Source: an uncultured Pseudomonadales bacterium
GTDB lineage: Bacteria; Pseudomonadota; Gammaproteobacteria; Pseudomonadales; Porticoccaceae
DNA length: 64,000 nucleotides
Direction: 5' to 3'
Assembly (NCBI GenBank): GCA_943787675.1
Contig: CALSNK010000005.1
Span: forward strand, 62,001 to 126,000
The notes beneath the pieces were generated by a model, which was given only the letters and a program-made list of their open reading frames with translations, was not told where the DNA came from and did not search any database. The position numbers and the translations under genes are program-made. Of this stretch, positions 52,811-62,398 are shown one piece after another; position 1 is the stretch's first letter; the number at the start of each line of letters is the position of its first letter.

Positions 52811-55515
52811 ATGAAAAAAGGTATGCAAACCGCGATCTACAGAACGGCTATTGCTTTAGCCATAGTGGCGGCAAATTCAACTCTTGCAGCTGGTATGCTC
52901 GAAGAGGTTGTTGTAACCGCAGAAAAGCGCGAGCAAAATCTTCAGGACACCCGATTTCAATCGAAGTGCTCACTGAAGCTGGGTATCGAAAACCAAGGTA
53001 TTGTCGATATTACGAGCCTGTTTGACTGCCATTCCCGGTGTCCAGGGTTACGAAGCTCCCTCATCTCGAGGCAACGTCAGTTTCTCTCTGCGTGGCATTG
53101 GTGCAGGTAACCCCAACAGTGTCTCCTCTGACCCGGCTAACGCTATCTATATAGACGGAGTCTATCTGGGTAAAGCAACTGGCAATGGCGTTGACGCCAT
53201 GGACCTAGAGCGCATTGAGGTGTTGAAAGGCCCTCAGGGTACTCTCTACGGACGCAACTCTATCGGTGGTGCGATTAACTTTATCACTAAGAAACCTGGC
53301 GAAGAACTGGGCGCTAAAGTGAAGCTGTCTGCCGGTGATTACGGCTATGAAGCGGCTAATATGCGATTCGATGTTCCCCTCAGCGATAATCTTGGGAATG
53401 GCTGTTTCTGGTTACACGCGCAAGCGCGATGATCTCTACGACAACAGCAACTCGAGCGTGGCTGGATTTGAAAATCTTGACCGTTCCGGGCACCGTTTCT
53501 CTCTGCGTTATACACCTTCAGACAGCTTGGTTATCGACTACAGCTTTTCTCACGATGAGCTCGACGAGCACTCGCAGATGATGGATGTGGTAGGTTTTAA
53601 TCCTCGGGCTGATGTTATCAATGCCGAAGGTTATCCGTCTGCTGTGGCAGTAAATAGCGCCAGTCGCGCTGAAACAGTTGCAGCCACAGTCGGAGGAATC
53701 AATCAGTACCGAGGTTTCGGTATGCTCGGCGCGCCAGAGGTAGATACTTATTTAGGCTGGGCAAATGATTTTATTGCTTGGACAAATGATGAGCTGGCCT
53801 CGGCTGACTCAAAGCCTGGTATGGGCTCTTCTGATATGAGCTCACGTGCTACCAATGACGTTGATGCCCACTCGTTAACGGTCTCATACAAGTTTGACGA
53901 TATGGGTGCCTTTGGCGATGTTGAATTTAAATCTATCACCGCTACTCGCGAAGTGAAAAGTTTGAACAGTGCCGATTTAGACGGTATCAACAGCGCTAAT
54001 ATCATAACGGACCTGCCGTTGTTAACCATTGGTGGTCTGTTCTTTAACTCAGTCGTGCCAGATGATATTCCTGCGGGACCCAATCTCAACTACGGTATAG
54101 ACGCGGCAGGAGAGTATGGCTTAGCGCTGTCGTTGATTGCTGCGATTGAAGAGCGCGGTTCTGCCCCAGTGTTCAATAACTATTCTTTCACTGAGCATGA
54201 ACAGTTCTCTCAGGAACTACAAATGGTGGGTAGTACCGATACCCTGGACTATGCAGTTGGCCTCTACTACTACGATGATGACTCGTCATTCCGCAATCAC
54301 CGTATTGCCTCGTTCCCTCTGGCTACCTCTGATACCTCGTCGCACGATGTAGCGGCGGAAGCGACTTCGGTCTACGGTCAGTTTACTTACCGTGCCAGCG
54401 AAGAGAGCAAGGTGGCTATTACAGCCGGCCTGCGTTATACCGAAGAAACCAAAGATGTCACCTATCTGTGGCGCGGTTATAATTCCAACTTTATCAATAT
54501 GTTCTATCCAGTATTTTTGAATCCGACTGTTGATAATTCAACTTACAATCCCAATAATAATTATGTGACCAATGAAGAAGCCGAGTCTTTACCTGAACGC
54601 GCCGGTATTTATGGTCGTGAGTTCTCTGAAGATTTCGACAATCTATCAGGTCGCTTAACAGTTCAATATGATCTCTCAGATGATGCCAATGTCTATGCAA
54701 CCTACTCAACAGGTTACCGCAGCGGTGGTTTCAATGGAGATTACTTCGACCAAACTAATGATACAGCGGATGCCTTCAATGAAGAAAAAATTGAGAGCAT
54801 GGAACTGGGCTATAAGTCCTTGTTCTGGGACGGCCGTGCACAGTTGAATACGGCTCTGTATTCCTATGATTACGAAGATCTGCAGGTTTCCACTGTCCTT
54901 ACCGAAGGCTCTAAAGTGACCAGCGCCATTGCCAATGCCGGTTCTGCTTCGCGGGACGGTATTGAAATGTCACTGCGTCTCGCACCAACGGACAATCTGC
55001 TGGTGTCTCTCGCCTGGAGTCATATCAATGGTGACTTTGATGAGTACCCGGCAGTCTATGGTTCACCTACAGACGGTGCAGCTGTGTTAGATATGAACAA
55101 TGTTGCTCAGCGCGCTATGGTGCCAGACGACTCTTTCAATCTGGGTCTGGATTGGAACATTATGGACACTGGCTCAAGTCAGCTGGCTCTGACCCTGACG
55201 GCGGCCTATCAGGATGAGACAGTTTCAATTCCTGTGTCTACGGCAGTGTATAACACCAATGCCGCGAACCCAGCGCCAGATACGCCAGTGGCCTATGCGC
55301 AGACGCCAAACAATGAGAGAACTATTGTTAACGCCCGCCTGAGCTGGACTAAGGCGCTCAAAGACAGCAACGTAGTTGTAGCTCTGTGGGGTAAAAACCT
55401 GCTCGACGAAGACTATCGCAGCTTTGGTTTCAACTACGGTGATGCACTGGGTCTTAACCTCCACCAGTACGGCGAACCCGCTACCTTTGGTCTCGACATT
55501 AGCTGGGAAATGTAA
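52811..55515 (+). pseudogene. TonB-dependent receptor, frameshifted near the N-terminus
   Basis: The start at 52811 has GAGGGGG upstream and encodes a signal peptide (IALAIVAANSTLAA) and a TonB-box-like EEVVVTAEKREQNLQD. Four small shifts break the plug domain: a lost C near 52950, an extra G near 52980, an extra C near 53023 and an extra G near 53393; all are in short homopolymers. Corrected, the plug reads VLKGPQGTLYGRNSIGGAINF, and from 53400 on the β-barrel is intact to a C-terminal LDISWEM. The full length of ~900 aa is normal for a large outer-membrane receptor. It probably takes up steroids, by position. Whether the shifts are real is open. Confidence 0.85.
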
Positions 55516-55520
55516 CACCT

Positions 55521-55583
55521 AAGGTAGCTTAGGCTACCTTAATGGAAAACAAAAAAAACCGGCTTATTTAGCCGGTTTTTTTT
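55521..55583 (+). terminator. Double hairpin terminator after TonB receptor
   Basis: AAGGTAGC-TTAG-GCTACCTT (55521-55540) forms a perfect 8-bp stem. Eleven bases on, AAAAAACCGGC-TTATTTA-GCCGGTTTTTT (about 55553-55581) forms a canonical terminator with A and T runs on both sides. It lies between convergent genes, so the second hairpin can serve both strands. Confidence 0.88.
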
Positions 55584-55602
55584 ATCCTGTCGCGGTTAAA
55601 TA

Positions 55603-56361
55603 TTAAATACTGGCGGGCCTAAACATGGCGTCATGGCCACCGTCTATATAGAGCATTGAGCCAGCGATAAAGCTCGCTTTATCGCTGATTAAAAACTCCA
55701 CAGCATCAGCCATATCCTCTGGATGACCCGGGCGCTGCAGGGGAATCGACGCAACAAATTTTCTGATCGCATCACCATACTGTGGATCGTCGGCAACCCC
55801 TTTAGTCATTGCGGTTTCGGTATAGCCCGGAGCAATCGCATTGAGGCGAATACCCTGCGCGGCAAATTGCGGTGCGTTTTTACGCATCCACTTGGCTATC
55901 GCCTGCTTACTGCCGCTGTAACAGTCGTGACCGCTAACCTCAGACAATATGCTGTCGATGTCCTGCCACTGATCCTCGAGCAACATTTCTACTAACTCAG
56001 GCTTTTGGCACATAGGCGCTGAATTGGACGACACCATCACGACACTGCTGCCCGGTGCCAGACGCTGACGCAGGCGATTAATAATCTCGACGCTGCCGGT
56101 ATAGTTAATGCTGAGAATTTTTTTCAAATCGGGAAAATGCGAGGCGACACCGGCGCAGGTAATAATGCCGCCGATACTCTCTGGTAGCATGTCCAGCAGG
56201 GCGCTAATCGCAGCTTCACGCTGGCTTGCCTGAGACAGGTCAACCTCAATATCCGCCTCGTGCAAATCCAGCACAACCACTTGATGCCCCGCACCTTTTA
56301 AGCGCGCTTTGATAGCCGAGCCAATGCCGGTGGCGCCTCCGGTCAAAACATAGGTAGACAT
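55603..56361 (-). CDS. 3α-hydroxysteroid dehydrogenase-like SDR
   Basis: A 252-aa SDR that follows the Comamonas testosteroni 3α-HSD/carbonyl reductase closely by eye: TGGATGIGSAIKARL, LDLHEADIEVDLS, GIITCAGVA, VSSNSAP, CYSGSKQAIA (Tyr-Lys), IRLNAIAPGYTETAM and the C-terminal DGGHDAMFRP. The missing NNAG motif, replaced by TCAG, is also a feature of that enzyme. It would interconvert 3α-hydroxy and 3-oxo steroids, the entry reaction for bile acids. It is encoded 5 bases after another SDR gene. Confidence 0.88.
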   Translation of the reverse strand: MSTYVLTGGATGIGSAIKARLKGAGHQVVVLDLHEADIEVDLSQASQREAAISALLDMLPESIGGIITCAGVASHFPDLKKILSINYTGSVEIINRLRQRLAPGSSVVMVSSNSAPMCQKPELVEMLLEDQWQDIDSILSEVSGHDCYSGSKQAIAKWMRKNAPQFAAQGIRLNAIAPGYTETAMTKGVADDPQYGDAIRKFVASIPLQRPGHPEDMADAVEFLISDKASFIAGSMLYIDGGHDAMFRPASI

Positions 56362-56366
56362 AGTCT

Positions 56367-57176
56367 CTACTCCTCTTCGCTGTCGATTACAGACTGAATG
56401 GCACTGCCGGGAAGGGCCTGCATGCCGCCGTCGATTTCGAGGATTTTACCGCTGACAAAGCTACTGGCCGAGGAGGCCAGGTAGAGTGCACCAAGGGCAA
56501 TATCTTCTGGTTGGCCAAGGCGTTTCAGGGGAATCCATTTTGTTGTGTTTTTTAGCATGGTTTCATTTTGGGTAATAAAGGCGGTGCTGGGTGTTTCTAT
56601 GGCTCCGGGAGAAACCGCATTGACCCGAATTTTGGGTGACAGCTCGTAGGACATAACTTTGGTCATCTGATTCATGCCTGCCTTGGCCGCCGCGTAGGCA
56701 GAAAAGTTCTTGTCCACCATCCAGCTGAGCGCCGACGAGACATTGACGATCGTTGGGCTGTCGGCGGCACGCAACAGGCTCAGGCAGAGGTGGGTAAGAG
56801 TGTAGGCTGACGTGAGGTTAATGCGCACAGTGTGCTCAAAGCGGCCCATGTCGACTTTCTCTATACTGCCCCAGCCTTTGCCTGGTGCGCCGGCGTTATT
56901 GACCAGAATGTCGAGGCTATCGCTGTGCTCTGTAACTTTGGCGACCAGGGCTTTAAGTTGGTCTTCCTTGGTTACGTCGCAGACTATAGCTTCGGCCTTG
57001 ACGCCAAACCCGCGGCAGGCTTCGGCTACCTGTTCGATATCGTCTATGCTGCGCGCCACGCAAAATACATTGGCGCCCATCTCGGCAAAGCTTTTTGCAA
57101 TGCTGGCACCAATACCTTTGCCAGCTCCGGTGACGATCGCGGTTTTTCCATCCAGTCTAAATGCATCGAGTAACAT
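56367..57176 (-). CDS. 7α-hydroxysteroid dehydrogenase-like SDR
   Basis: A 269-aa SDR resembling the E. coli 7α-HSD (HdhA) type: RLDGKTAIVTGAGKGIG, DILVNNAGAPG, NVSSALSWM (Ser), YAAAKAGM (Tyr-Lys), IRVNAVSPGAIETPS and LKRLGQPEDIALGALYLAS. That enzyme oxidises the 7α-hydroxyl of bile acids; other hydroxyls are possible, since the signature is shared by many SDRs. It sits between the broken amidohydrolase and the 3α-HSD-like gene in one minus-strand unit. Confidence 0.8.
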   Translation of the reverse strand: MLLDAFRLDGKTAIVTGAGKGIGASIAKSFAEMGANVFCVARSIDDIEQVAEACRGFGVKAEAIVCDVTKEDQLKALVAKVTEHSDSLDILVNNAGAPGKGWGSIEKVDMGRFEHTVRINLTSAYTLTHLCLSLLRAADSPTIVNVSSALSWMVDKNFSAYAAAKAGMNQMTKVMSYELSPKIRVNAVSPGAIETPSTAFITQNETMLKNTTKWIPLKRLGQPEDIALGALYLASSASSFVSGKILEIDGGMQALPGSAIQSVIDSEEE

Positions 57177-57196
57177 TTTTTTCTCCTTTAGCGGTG

Positions 57197-58903
57197 TTAT
57201 TGTTTTGCTTGGAAATAACTGACACCACCAATAATGGTTTCAATAATTTTTAGATCTTTTAATTTTTCCGGGTGCAGCAGGGGGTTGTCTTCTAACAGGG
57301 TGAAGTCGGCGTACTTACCGACACTGATAGAGCCGATCTCATGGTCTAGGTGGACTTGCCAGGCAGCGTCAATGGTAATGGCTTTGAGTGCGCTGGCGAC
57401 GCCAACACGCTCATCCTCACCCAGTGTGGCGCCGCTGGCGGTCTGACGATTAACACTGGACCATGCCGACAGTAGAGGTTGCATAGGGACAATAGGGGTA
57501 TCCAGATGAGTACTGAAGCGCAGGCCTATTTTTTCGGCACTGCGCAGTGGGCTGATATGACTCGCTCGCTCTGAGCCAATTAGCACATCGCGGTGCTGGT
57601 CACCCCAATAGTAGGTGTGGGCGACAAAAAAACTTGGGGTAACATCCAGCTGCTGCATCCGTTGTAGCTGATCTGGGCGAGCCATTTGCGCATGGATTAA
57701 AATTGTTCGCTCCACTGGCTGGCCCAGAGTAGTTTGCACATAGTCGATGGCGTCGAGAATGTCGTCAATCGAGGCATCGCCATTACCGTGTATAACCGCC
57801 TGAAAACCGGCTTGCGCAATATTGAAGACTTTGCTTTTGAGTTCATCTAGGGGAATGCGTGGATAGCCTCGGTAGAGGTCATCACCCTTATGAGGGCTGT
57901 GATAGGGGTGGGTTAAATAACCGGTAAAGCCCTGAATGGAACCGTCGGCAATCAACTTTATGGCGCCAATATGGCGCTGGTTAGTGGCCAGGTCTGCGGC
58001 CTTGACCTTGCCCTCAATAAGCTCGAGGCCAAGGCTGTCGTAGTCGGGAAAAATAACCAAACGCTGGGGAATTTTGTTAAGCCCCATAGCGAGCGTTAAT
58101 CCCTGAACATATTGTCCAGAGGCATTGCTCGCCTGGGCGGTAGTAACGCCGTTGCTGAGGTACTCCTCGCGGGCAAAGTCGACCATGGCGATAAACTGCA
58201 TCAAACTCAGGTCGAGGAGCCGGCTTTTGAAAGGCCAGTGCGGCATTTTCTTCCACCAGACCGTTGGCTGTGCCGTCGCTGTTGCGATGAATATGACCGC
58301 CGGCGGGGTCTTCTTGCAGCTGATCAAAACCGACCAATCTAAATGCCGCACTATTAGCCACGCCCATGTGGCCAGAGACATGCATTAAAAATACCGGGTG
58401 ATTGGGGGCAATGGCGTCTAACTCTTGCAGGCTCGGGTGACGCTTTTCGTTGAGCATCAACTGGTCGTAGCCATAGCCACCAACCCATTCGCCCTCTGCT
58501 GTGTTCTGGACCTGGGTGGCAACGCGCTCAAGTAGCTGCGGCTATGCTCTTCACTTGGCCCACCGGCGGACTGCGCAGATCAGCTAAAAACAGTGCCATG
58601 CCGGAGGCGGGAAAATGACTGTGGGCATCCACCAATCCCGGCAGCATAGTGGCGCCGTCGAGATCGTGCATTACTGGTTTGCGCATCAACCAAGGCATCT
58701 ATGTCTGCACGACTGCCCAGGGCAATTATGCGATCGTCGCGAACAAATACCGCCTCAACGCTGGGTTGCTTATCATCCATGGTTAAAATAGTGCCATTAA
58801 ACCAAGCTTGGCTCGCGGCCGGCTTTTCCGGTTGCACGGCCCAGTAGGATAGAGCGACTAAAGTGATAAGTAGCCCCAGTAAAATCTTTAAAAACCATTT
58901 CAT
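57197..58903 (-). pseudogene. YtcJ-type amidohydrolase (amidohydrolase-3), frameshifted
   Basis: The start at 58903 encodes a membrane anchor (FLKILLGLLITLVALSYWAV) and the N-terminal β-sandwich (ASQAWFNGTILTMDD). The metal-binding DAHSHF then appears in another frame near 58630, and LMLNEKRHP to VEENAALAFQ in a third (58460-58230). From about 58225 the frame is open to 57197 (FTGYLTHPYH, AVIHGNGDASI, FSTHLDTPIV). At least three shifts are needed. The joined product of about 568 aa matches the lipoprotein at 62399 in type. It overlaps the TetR gene by 4 bases. Confidence 0.8.
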
Positions 58904-59526
58904 TGTGATTTCCTTGCTCTCAGCATCAGCGCCACCTGTGACACCATTTTTGTCAGTTGGCTGCCTAGGTCCTTGGGGGAGTGGGTGAGTGCATTCATCA
59001 GCGAATAAAGGTAACTGCCGACAACAATTTGCACCTGCAGGTCAATATCCACCTCGGTGTCTACATCACCCTGCTCTCGACCTTTGGTCAACAACTCAGC
59101 CATGGCATTGTTCAATTTACTCAGACGATTTGATGCCTCATCGGGTTTTGCCAGACCACCTAGGCCTTCGACAATAATCACCCGCATCAGCGGGATATGG
59201 GACTCCATATAGTCGGCAGTATTGGTCATTAAATTACACAGTCGCTGCTCGGTGCTTTTGGGCTCTTTTAGCTCCTCAGCAATGGAGGCAATAAATTCAT
59301 TGTCCATGCGCTCGACCATGCTTTGCAGCACTGCATGTTTGGTTGAGAAGTAATTGAAGAATGTCGGTTTAGATATCTCTGCCCCTTCAGCGATGGCGTC
59401 GACCGTTGTTGTCTGATAGCCATGAGCGATAAATAGCTCGCCCGCACAATCGACAATCCGCGAGTGTGTCATGCGCTTTTTGCGTTCGCGCAGGGGCAGA
59501 TTTTTCAGGGATTTAGTAGACAACAT
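58900..59526 (-). CDS. TetR-family transcriptional regulator
   Basis: A 208-aa regulator with the helix-turn-helix TVDAIAEGAEISKPTFFNYFSTK at about residues 41-63 and a TetR_C-type ligand domain. It is divergent from the SDR-Rieske pair at 59611-61400 across an 84-base gap and precedes the broken amidohydrolase with a 4-base overlap. The gap contains ACCATGGT, a short palindrome that could be part of its operator. Ligand unknown. Confidence 0.9.
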   Translation of the reverse strand: MLSTKSLKNLPLRERKKRMTHSRIVDCAGELFIAHGYQTTTVDAIAEGAEISKPTFFNYFSTKHAVLQSMVERMDNEFIASIAEELKEPKSTEQRLCNLMTNTADYMESHIPLMRVIIVEGLGGLAKPDEASNRLSKLNNAMAELLTKGREQGDVDTEVDIDLQVQIVVGSYLYSLMNALTHSPKDLGSQLTKMVSQVALMLRARKSQ

Positions 59527-59610
59527 GGTTTTACCTCGAGAAATTTACTGGCGAAAGTATATACCATGGTTAAAAAATAAAGTAGAGTAAGATTTTTAAG
59601 GAAGAGGAAT

Positions 59611-60372
59611 TTGACAATGTTGTTAAGTGATAAAGTCGGCCTAGTTACCGGTGGTGGTATGGGTATTGGCAGGGCCATTTGCCTGGCCTTTGCTAGAGAG
59701 GGGGCCAAGGTTGTGGTGGCGGATTTCAATCCTGAAAGTGGCGCTGAAACGGTTCAGTTAATCCGTGACAGTGGCGGCGAAGGCCTATTTGTACAGGCGG
59801 ATGTCACTGATGAAGCCCAGGTCAGGGCTATGGTTGCCACCGCAGTTGATCACTATGGTCGGCTGGATATTGCCTGTAACAGCGCTGCGGTGAGCCGCGG
59901 CTCTGGACCCATTCATCTATTTGAAAAAACCGTTTTCGATGACACGCTGAATATGTGCTTAAGCAATACCTGGCTGTGCCAAAAGTATGAGCTGAGTGCC
60001 ATGCTCGAGCAGGGGGCGGGCAGTATTGTCAATATATCGTCAAATGCCTCGCTGCGTGGTCAGGTCTATAACACCGCCTATGCCGCGGCTAAAGCGGGGG
60101 TCAATACATTGACTCAGAGTTCAGCTGCCGAGTATGGCAGCAAAGGTATTCGAATTAATGCTGTGTCCCCCGGTGTGGTGCGTACGCCCGGTGTGGAAAA
60201 ATATTTTGCCGAACAGCCGAAAATTGCCGAGGGCTTAAAGCGCGCCGCGGTGATGAACCGTCTTGGCGAGCCAGAGGAAATTGCTGAAGCAGTGGTGTTT
60301 TTATCTTCAGACCGCGCGTCATTTATTACTGGCCAAATTTTATCTGTTGATGGCGGTGCTGCCGTCCGCTAA
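59611..60372 (+). CDS. SDR-family oxidoreductase
   Basis: A 253-aa SDR with TGGGMGIGRAICLAF, VVADFN (Asp, so NAD preferred), CNSAAVS, NISSNASLRG (Ser) and YAAAKAGV (Tyr-Lys). The C-terminus is SFITGQILSVDGG. It forms an operon with the Rieske oxygenase 23 bases downstream, so it may oxidise a hydroxyl group that this oxygenase introduces or one needed before it acts. Confidence 0.88.
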   Translation: MTMLLSDKVGLVTGGGMGIGRAICLAFAREGAKVVVADFNPESGAETVQLIRDSGGEGLFVQADVTDEAQVRAMVATAVDHYGRLDIACNSAAVSRGSGPIHLFEKTVFDDTLNMCLSNTWLCQKYELSAMLEQGAGSIVNISSNASLRGQVYNTAYAAAKAGVNTLTQSSAAEYGSKGIRINAVSPGVVRTPGVEKYFAEQPKIAEGLKRAAVMNRLGEPEEIAEAVVFLSSDRASFITGQILSVDGGAAVR

Positions 60373-60395
60373 ATGCTGTTGAAGAGAGATATCCT

Positions 60396-61400
60396 ATGAT
60401 TATTGCAACTGATAGAAAGTCACATGCTGTAAACCTGCCTATACCAACCGGCTGGTTTCAGGTGCTGTACTCCCATGAACTGGGGGTCGGCCAAGCTAAA
60501 CCCCTGGAGTATTTTGACCAAGAGATGGTCGCCTTTCGCACCGAGTCTGGTCAGGCAAAGGTGGTTGATGCTTATTGCCCCCATATGGGCGCCCATCTTG
60601 GCTATGGCATTCGCGATCAAGCGGGCCATGGCTCGGCAGTGGTGGGCGAGAGTATTGTCTGCCCCTTTCACGGTTGGGCCTACGATGGCGATGGCAAATG
60701 TACTTCTATCCCCTACGCCAAAAACATGCCGCCAAAAGTCGCCCGCGGTGAACAGGTATTAGGTACCTGGCATGTGCGTGAGATCAACCAATGTATTTTG
60801 GTCTGGTACCATCCCCACGGCGAAGCACCCACCTATGAACCTCTAGAAGTGGTCGAAGCCAATAGCGATAACTCGGACTGGGCTGAGCTTGATTCCTATA
60901 GCTGGGAGATAAACACCCATATGCAAGAGGTGGGTGAAAATGCGGTGGACTCAGTGCATTTTCTCTATGTGCACGGCACTAAAGACATACCTGATGCGGA
61001 AGTGATGGAGTTTGAAGGTCACCGCCGCCGCGGGCTCTTGCGCACTCGCAACCCAACCCCAAAAGGGGTGATTGAAGGGGCGATAGAAAACCAAAATATT
61101 GGTCCCGGGCTGGCGATAGTGCGTTTCTCCGGTATCGTTGACACGGTTCTACTGGCACACCTAACGCCGGTCAGCGCCAATCACACCCGCGCCTTTTACT
61201 CCTTTATCCAAAAAAATTCTGACGCTGAATCAGGTAAGTCTCGGATTGCCGAGGCGATCGTGCGCAATATCTGTCAGCAGATGGAAGAGGATCGTGTTAT
61301 CTGGGATCGCAAGAAATACTATGAGAAGCCAATGCTATGCGATGGGGATGGACCTTTTGCAAAATTCAGGAAATGGTATAAACAGTTTTTGATTGAGTAA
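60396..61400 (+). CDS. Rieske non-heme iron oxygenase
   Basis: A 334-aa oxygenase subunit with Rieske ligands C61-x-H63 and C89-x2-H92 and the iron motif ENAVDSVHFLYVH (N182, D185, H188, H193). The spacing between the Rieske pairs is 25 residues, again longer than usual. The NAVDSVHFLYVH motif is closer to KshA and DAF-36-type enzymes than is the motif of the protein at 14437. Which of the two is the 9α-hydroxylase is therefore open. No ferredoxin reductase gene is adjacent. It is followed by a terminator. Confidence 0.87.
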   Translation: MIIATDRKSHAVNLPIPTGWFQVLYSHELGVGQAKPLEYFDQEMVAFRTESGQAKVVDAYCPHMGAHLGYGIRDQAGHGSAVVGESIVCPFHGWAYDGDGKCTSIPYAKNMPPKVARGEQVLGTWHVREINQCILVWYHPHGEAPTYEPLEVVEANSDNSDWAELDSYSWEINTHMQEVGENAVDSVHFLYVHGTKDIPDAEVMEFEGHRRRGLLRTRNPTPKGVIEGAIENQNIGPGLAIVRFSGIVDTVLLAHLTPVSANHTRAFYSFIQKNSDAESGKSRIAEAIVRNICQQMEEDRVIWDRKKYYEKPMLCDGDGPFAKFRKWYKQFLIE

Positions 61401-61939
61401 TTGCTTAGCCGGCAGGGTGCTGTTGGGCGCAAAATAATCACATGACTAATAAATGAGCCTATTACGTAGGTACTTTATATGCAGGGTTTTAAGTTACATA
61501 TAAAAAAACCGTGGCCCAGGCCGCGGGTTTTTTGGTTTAACTACTAATATTTCCCTTAGAAGTTTATAAGAGCTGTGATTTCAACAGTCCGTTGTGGGTC
61601 AATCAGCTGGAAATATGGAGTCATTGCATTCCTGTATGGCGATTTCTAATACATGATGCTTTACATTATAGTTACAAAGTTTGTAGGCTAAGAAGAGATA
61701 ACATACTGATAAATACAGCAAAAACTGATTGATAAAGTGGGTGTCCTGAGAAACCTGATTTACAAACGAGTTACAAACCTACTAATAGTGCTTGTAATCC
61801 ATTGTTTTTATTGAGCTAAATATAGCCCAACTATTGAGTGGGAGTAAGAGGCGCAATAAAATTATAATAAAATCAATAACTTAATGATTTCACACTTGTT
61901 TCACACTAGAGGCACTATTGCGTTTCATAAGGAACACTT
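61401..61939. other. Intergenic region without a convincing gene
   Basis: About 540 bases between the Rieske gene and the integrase remnant. Apart from the terminator at 61503-61533 I see only AT-rich sequence with short repeats (TTACAAA several times between 61670 and 61780; TTTCACACT twice near 61890-61910). No ORF, tRNA or insertion sequence end is evident. It looks like the edge of the steroid locus. Confidence 0.6.
61503..61533 (+). terminator. Rho-independent terminator after Rieske gene
   Basis: AAAAAACCGTGGCC, loop CAG, GGCCGCGGGTTTTTT: a GC-rich stem with one bulge and one G-T pair, then a T run. It lies about 100 bases after the Rieske stop and would end the SDR-Rieske transcript. 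Confidence 0.85.
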
Positions 61940-62361
61940 GTGACTATAAATCAAAAAACTGATGCCAAATGGTTACTGGGGGAGAGAGGTGAAATCTACC
62001 GAATGTCCCGCAGTGGTGGTATCTACCAGTGTCGGGTTTGGATACCTACAGAAAAAAATACCTTAGACGTTCCCTGAAAACTACAGATTACGAAACTGCC
62101 ATAGGTCGGGGAGAGAAACTTATCCTCGAGACCCATAGTGATATTTCATCGGGCAAAAAATTGTTCGGCATTACTTTGGGAGAGTTAGTGGACGAATACC
62201 TGAAGTGGAGAGAAAAGGACGTGGGGGTGGAAGAAGCGTTATCACTATTGCAGTCAGGGGTGGAGACTATCGCTATTGTTGATACTCGCGAGCCTTTGGC
62301 CTTTGCATGTATTGCTAGCGGTGATGCACAGTTTGGAACCGTGATTCGCGATAATATATAG
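61940..62361 (+). pseudogene. Tyrosine recombinase (integrase) N-terminal remnant
   Basis: A GTG at 61940, with AAGGA upstream, opens a frame reading WLLGERGEIYRMSRSGG then YQCRVWIPTEK, which stops near 62077. One base missing from the A run at 62052-62058 shifts it into KYLRRSLKTTDYETAIGRGE and LGELVDEYLKWREKDV, the arm/core-binding part of phage-type integrases. The catalytic domain (R-H-R-Y) is absent: the frame ends at 62361 after an unrelated stretch. It is a dead fragment marking past integration next to the steroid locus. Confidence 0.65.
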
Positions 62362-62398
62362 CCATCCATATTGAGAGTAAAAATAGCGGAGTAGATCT

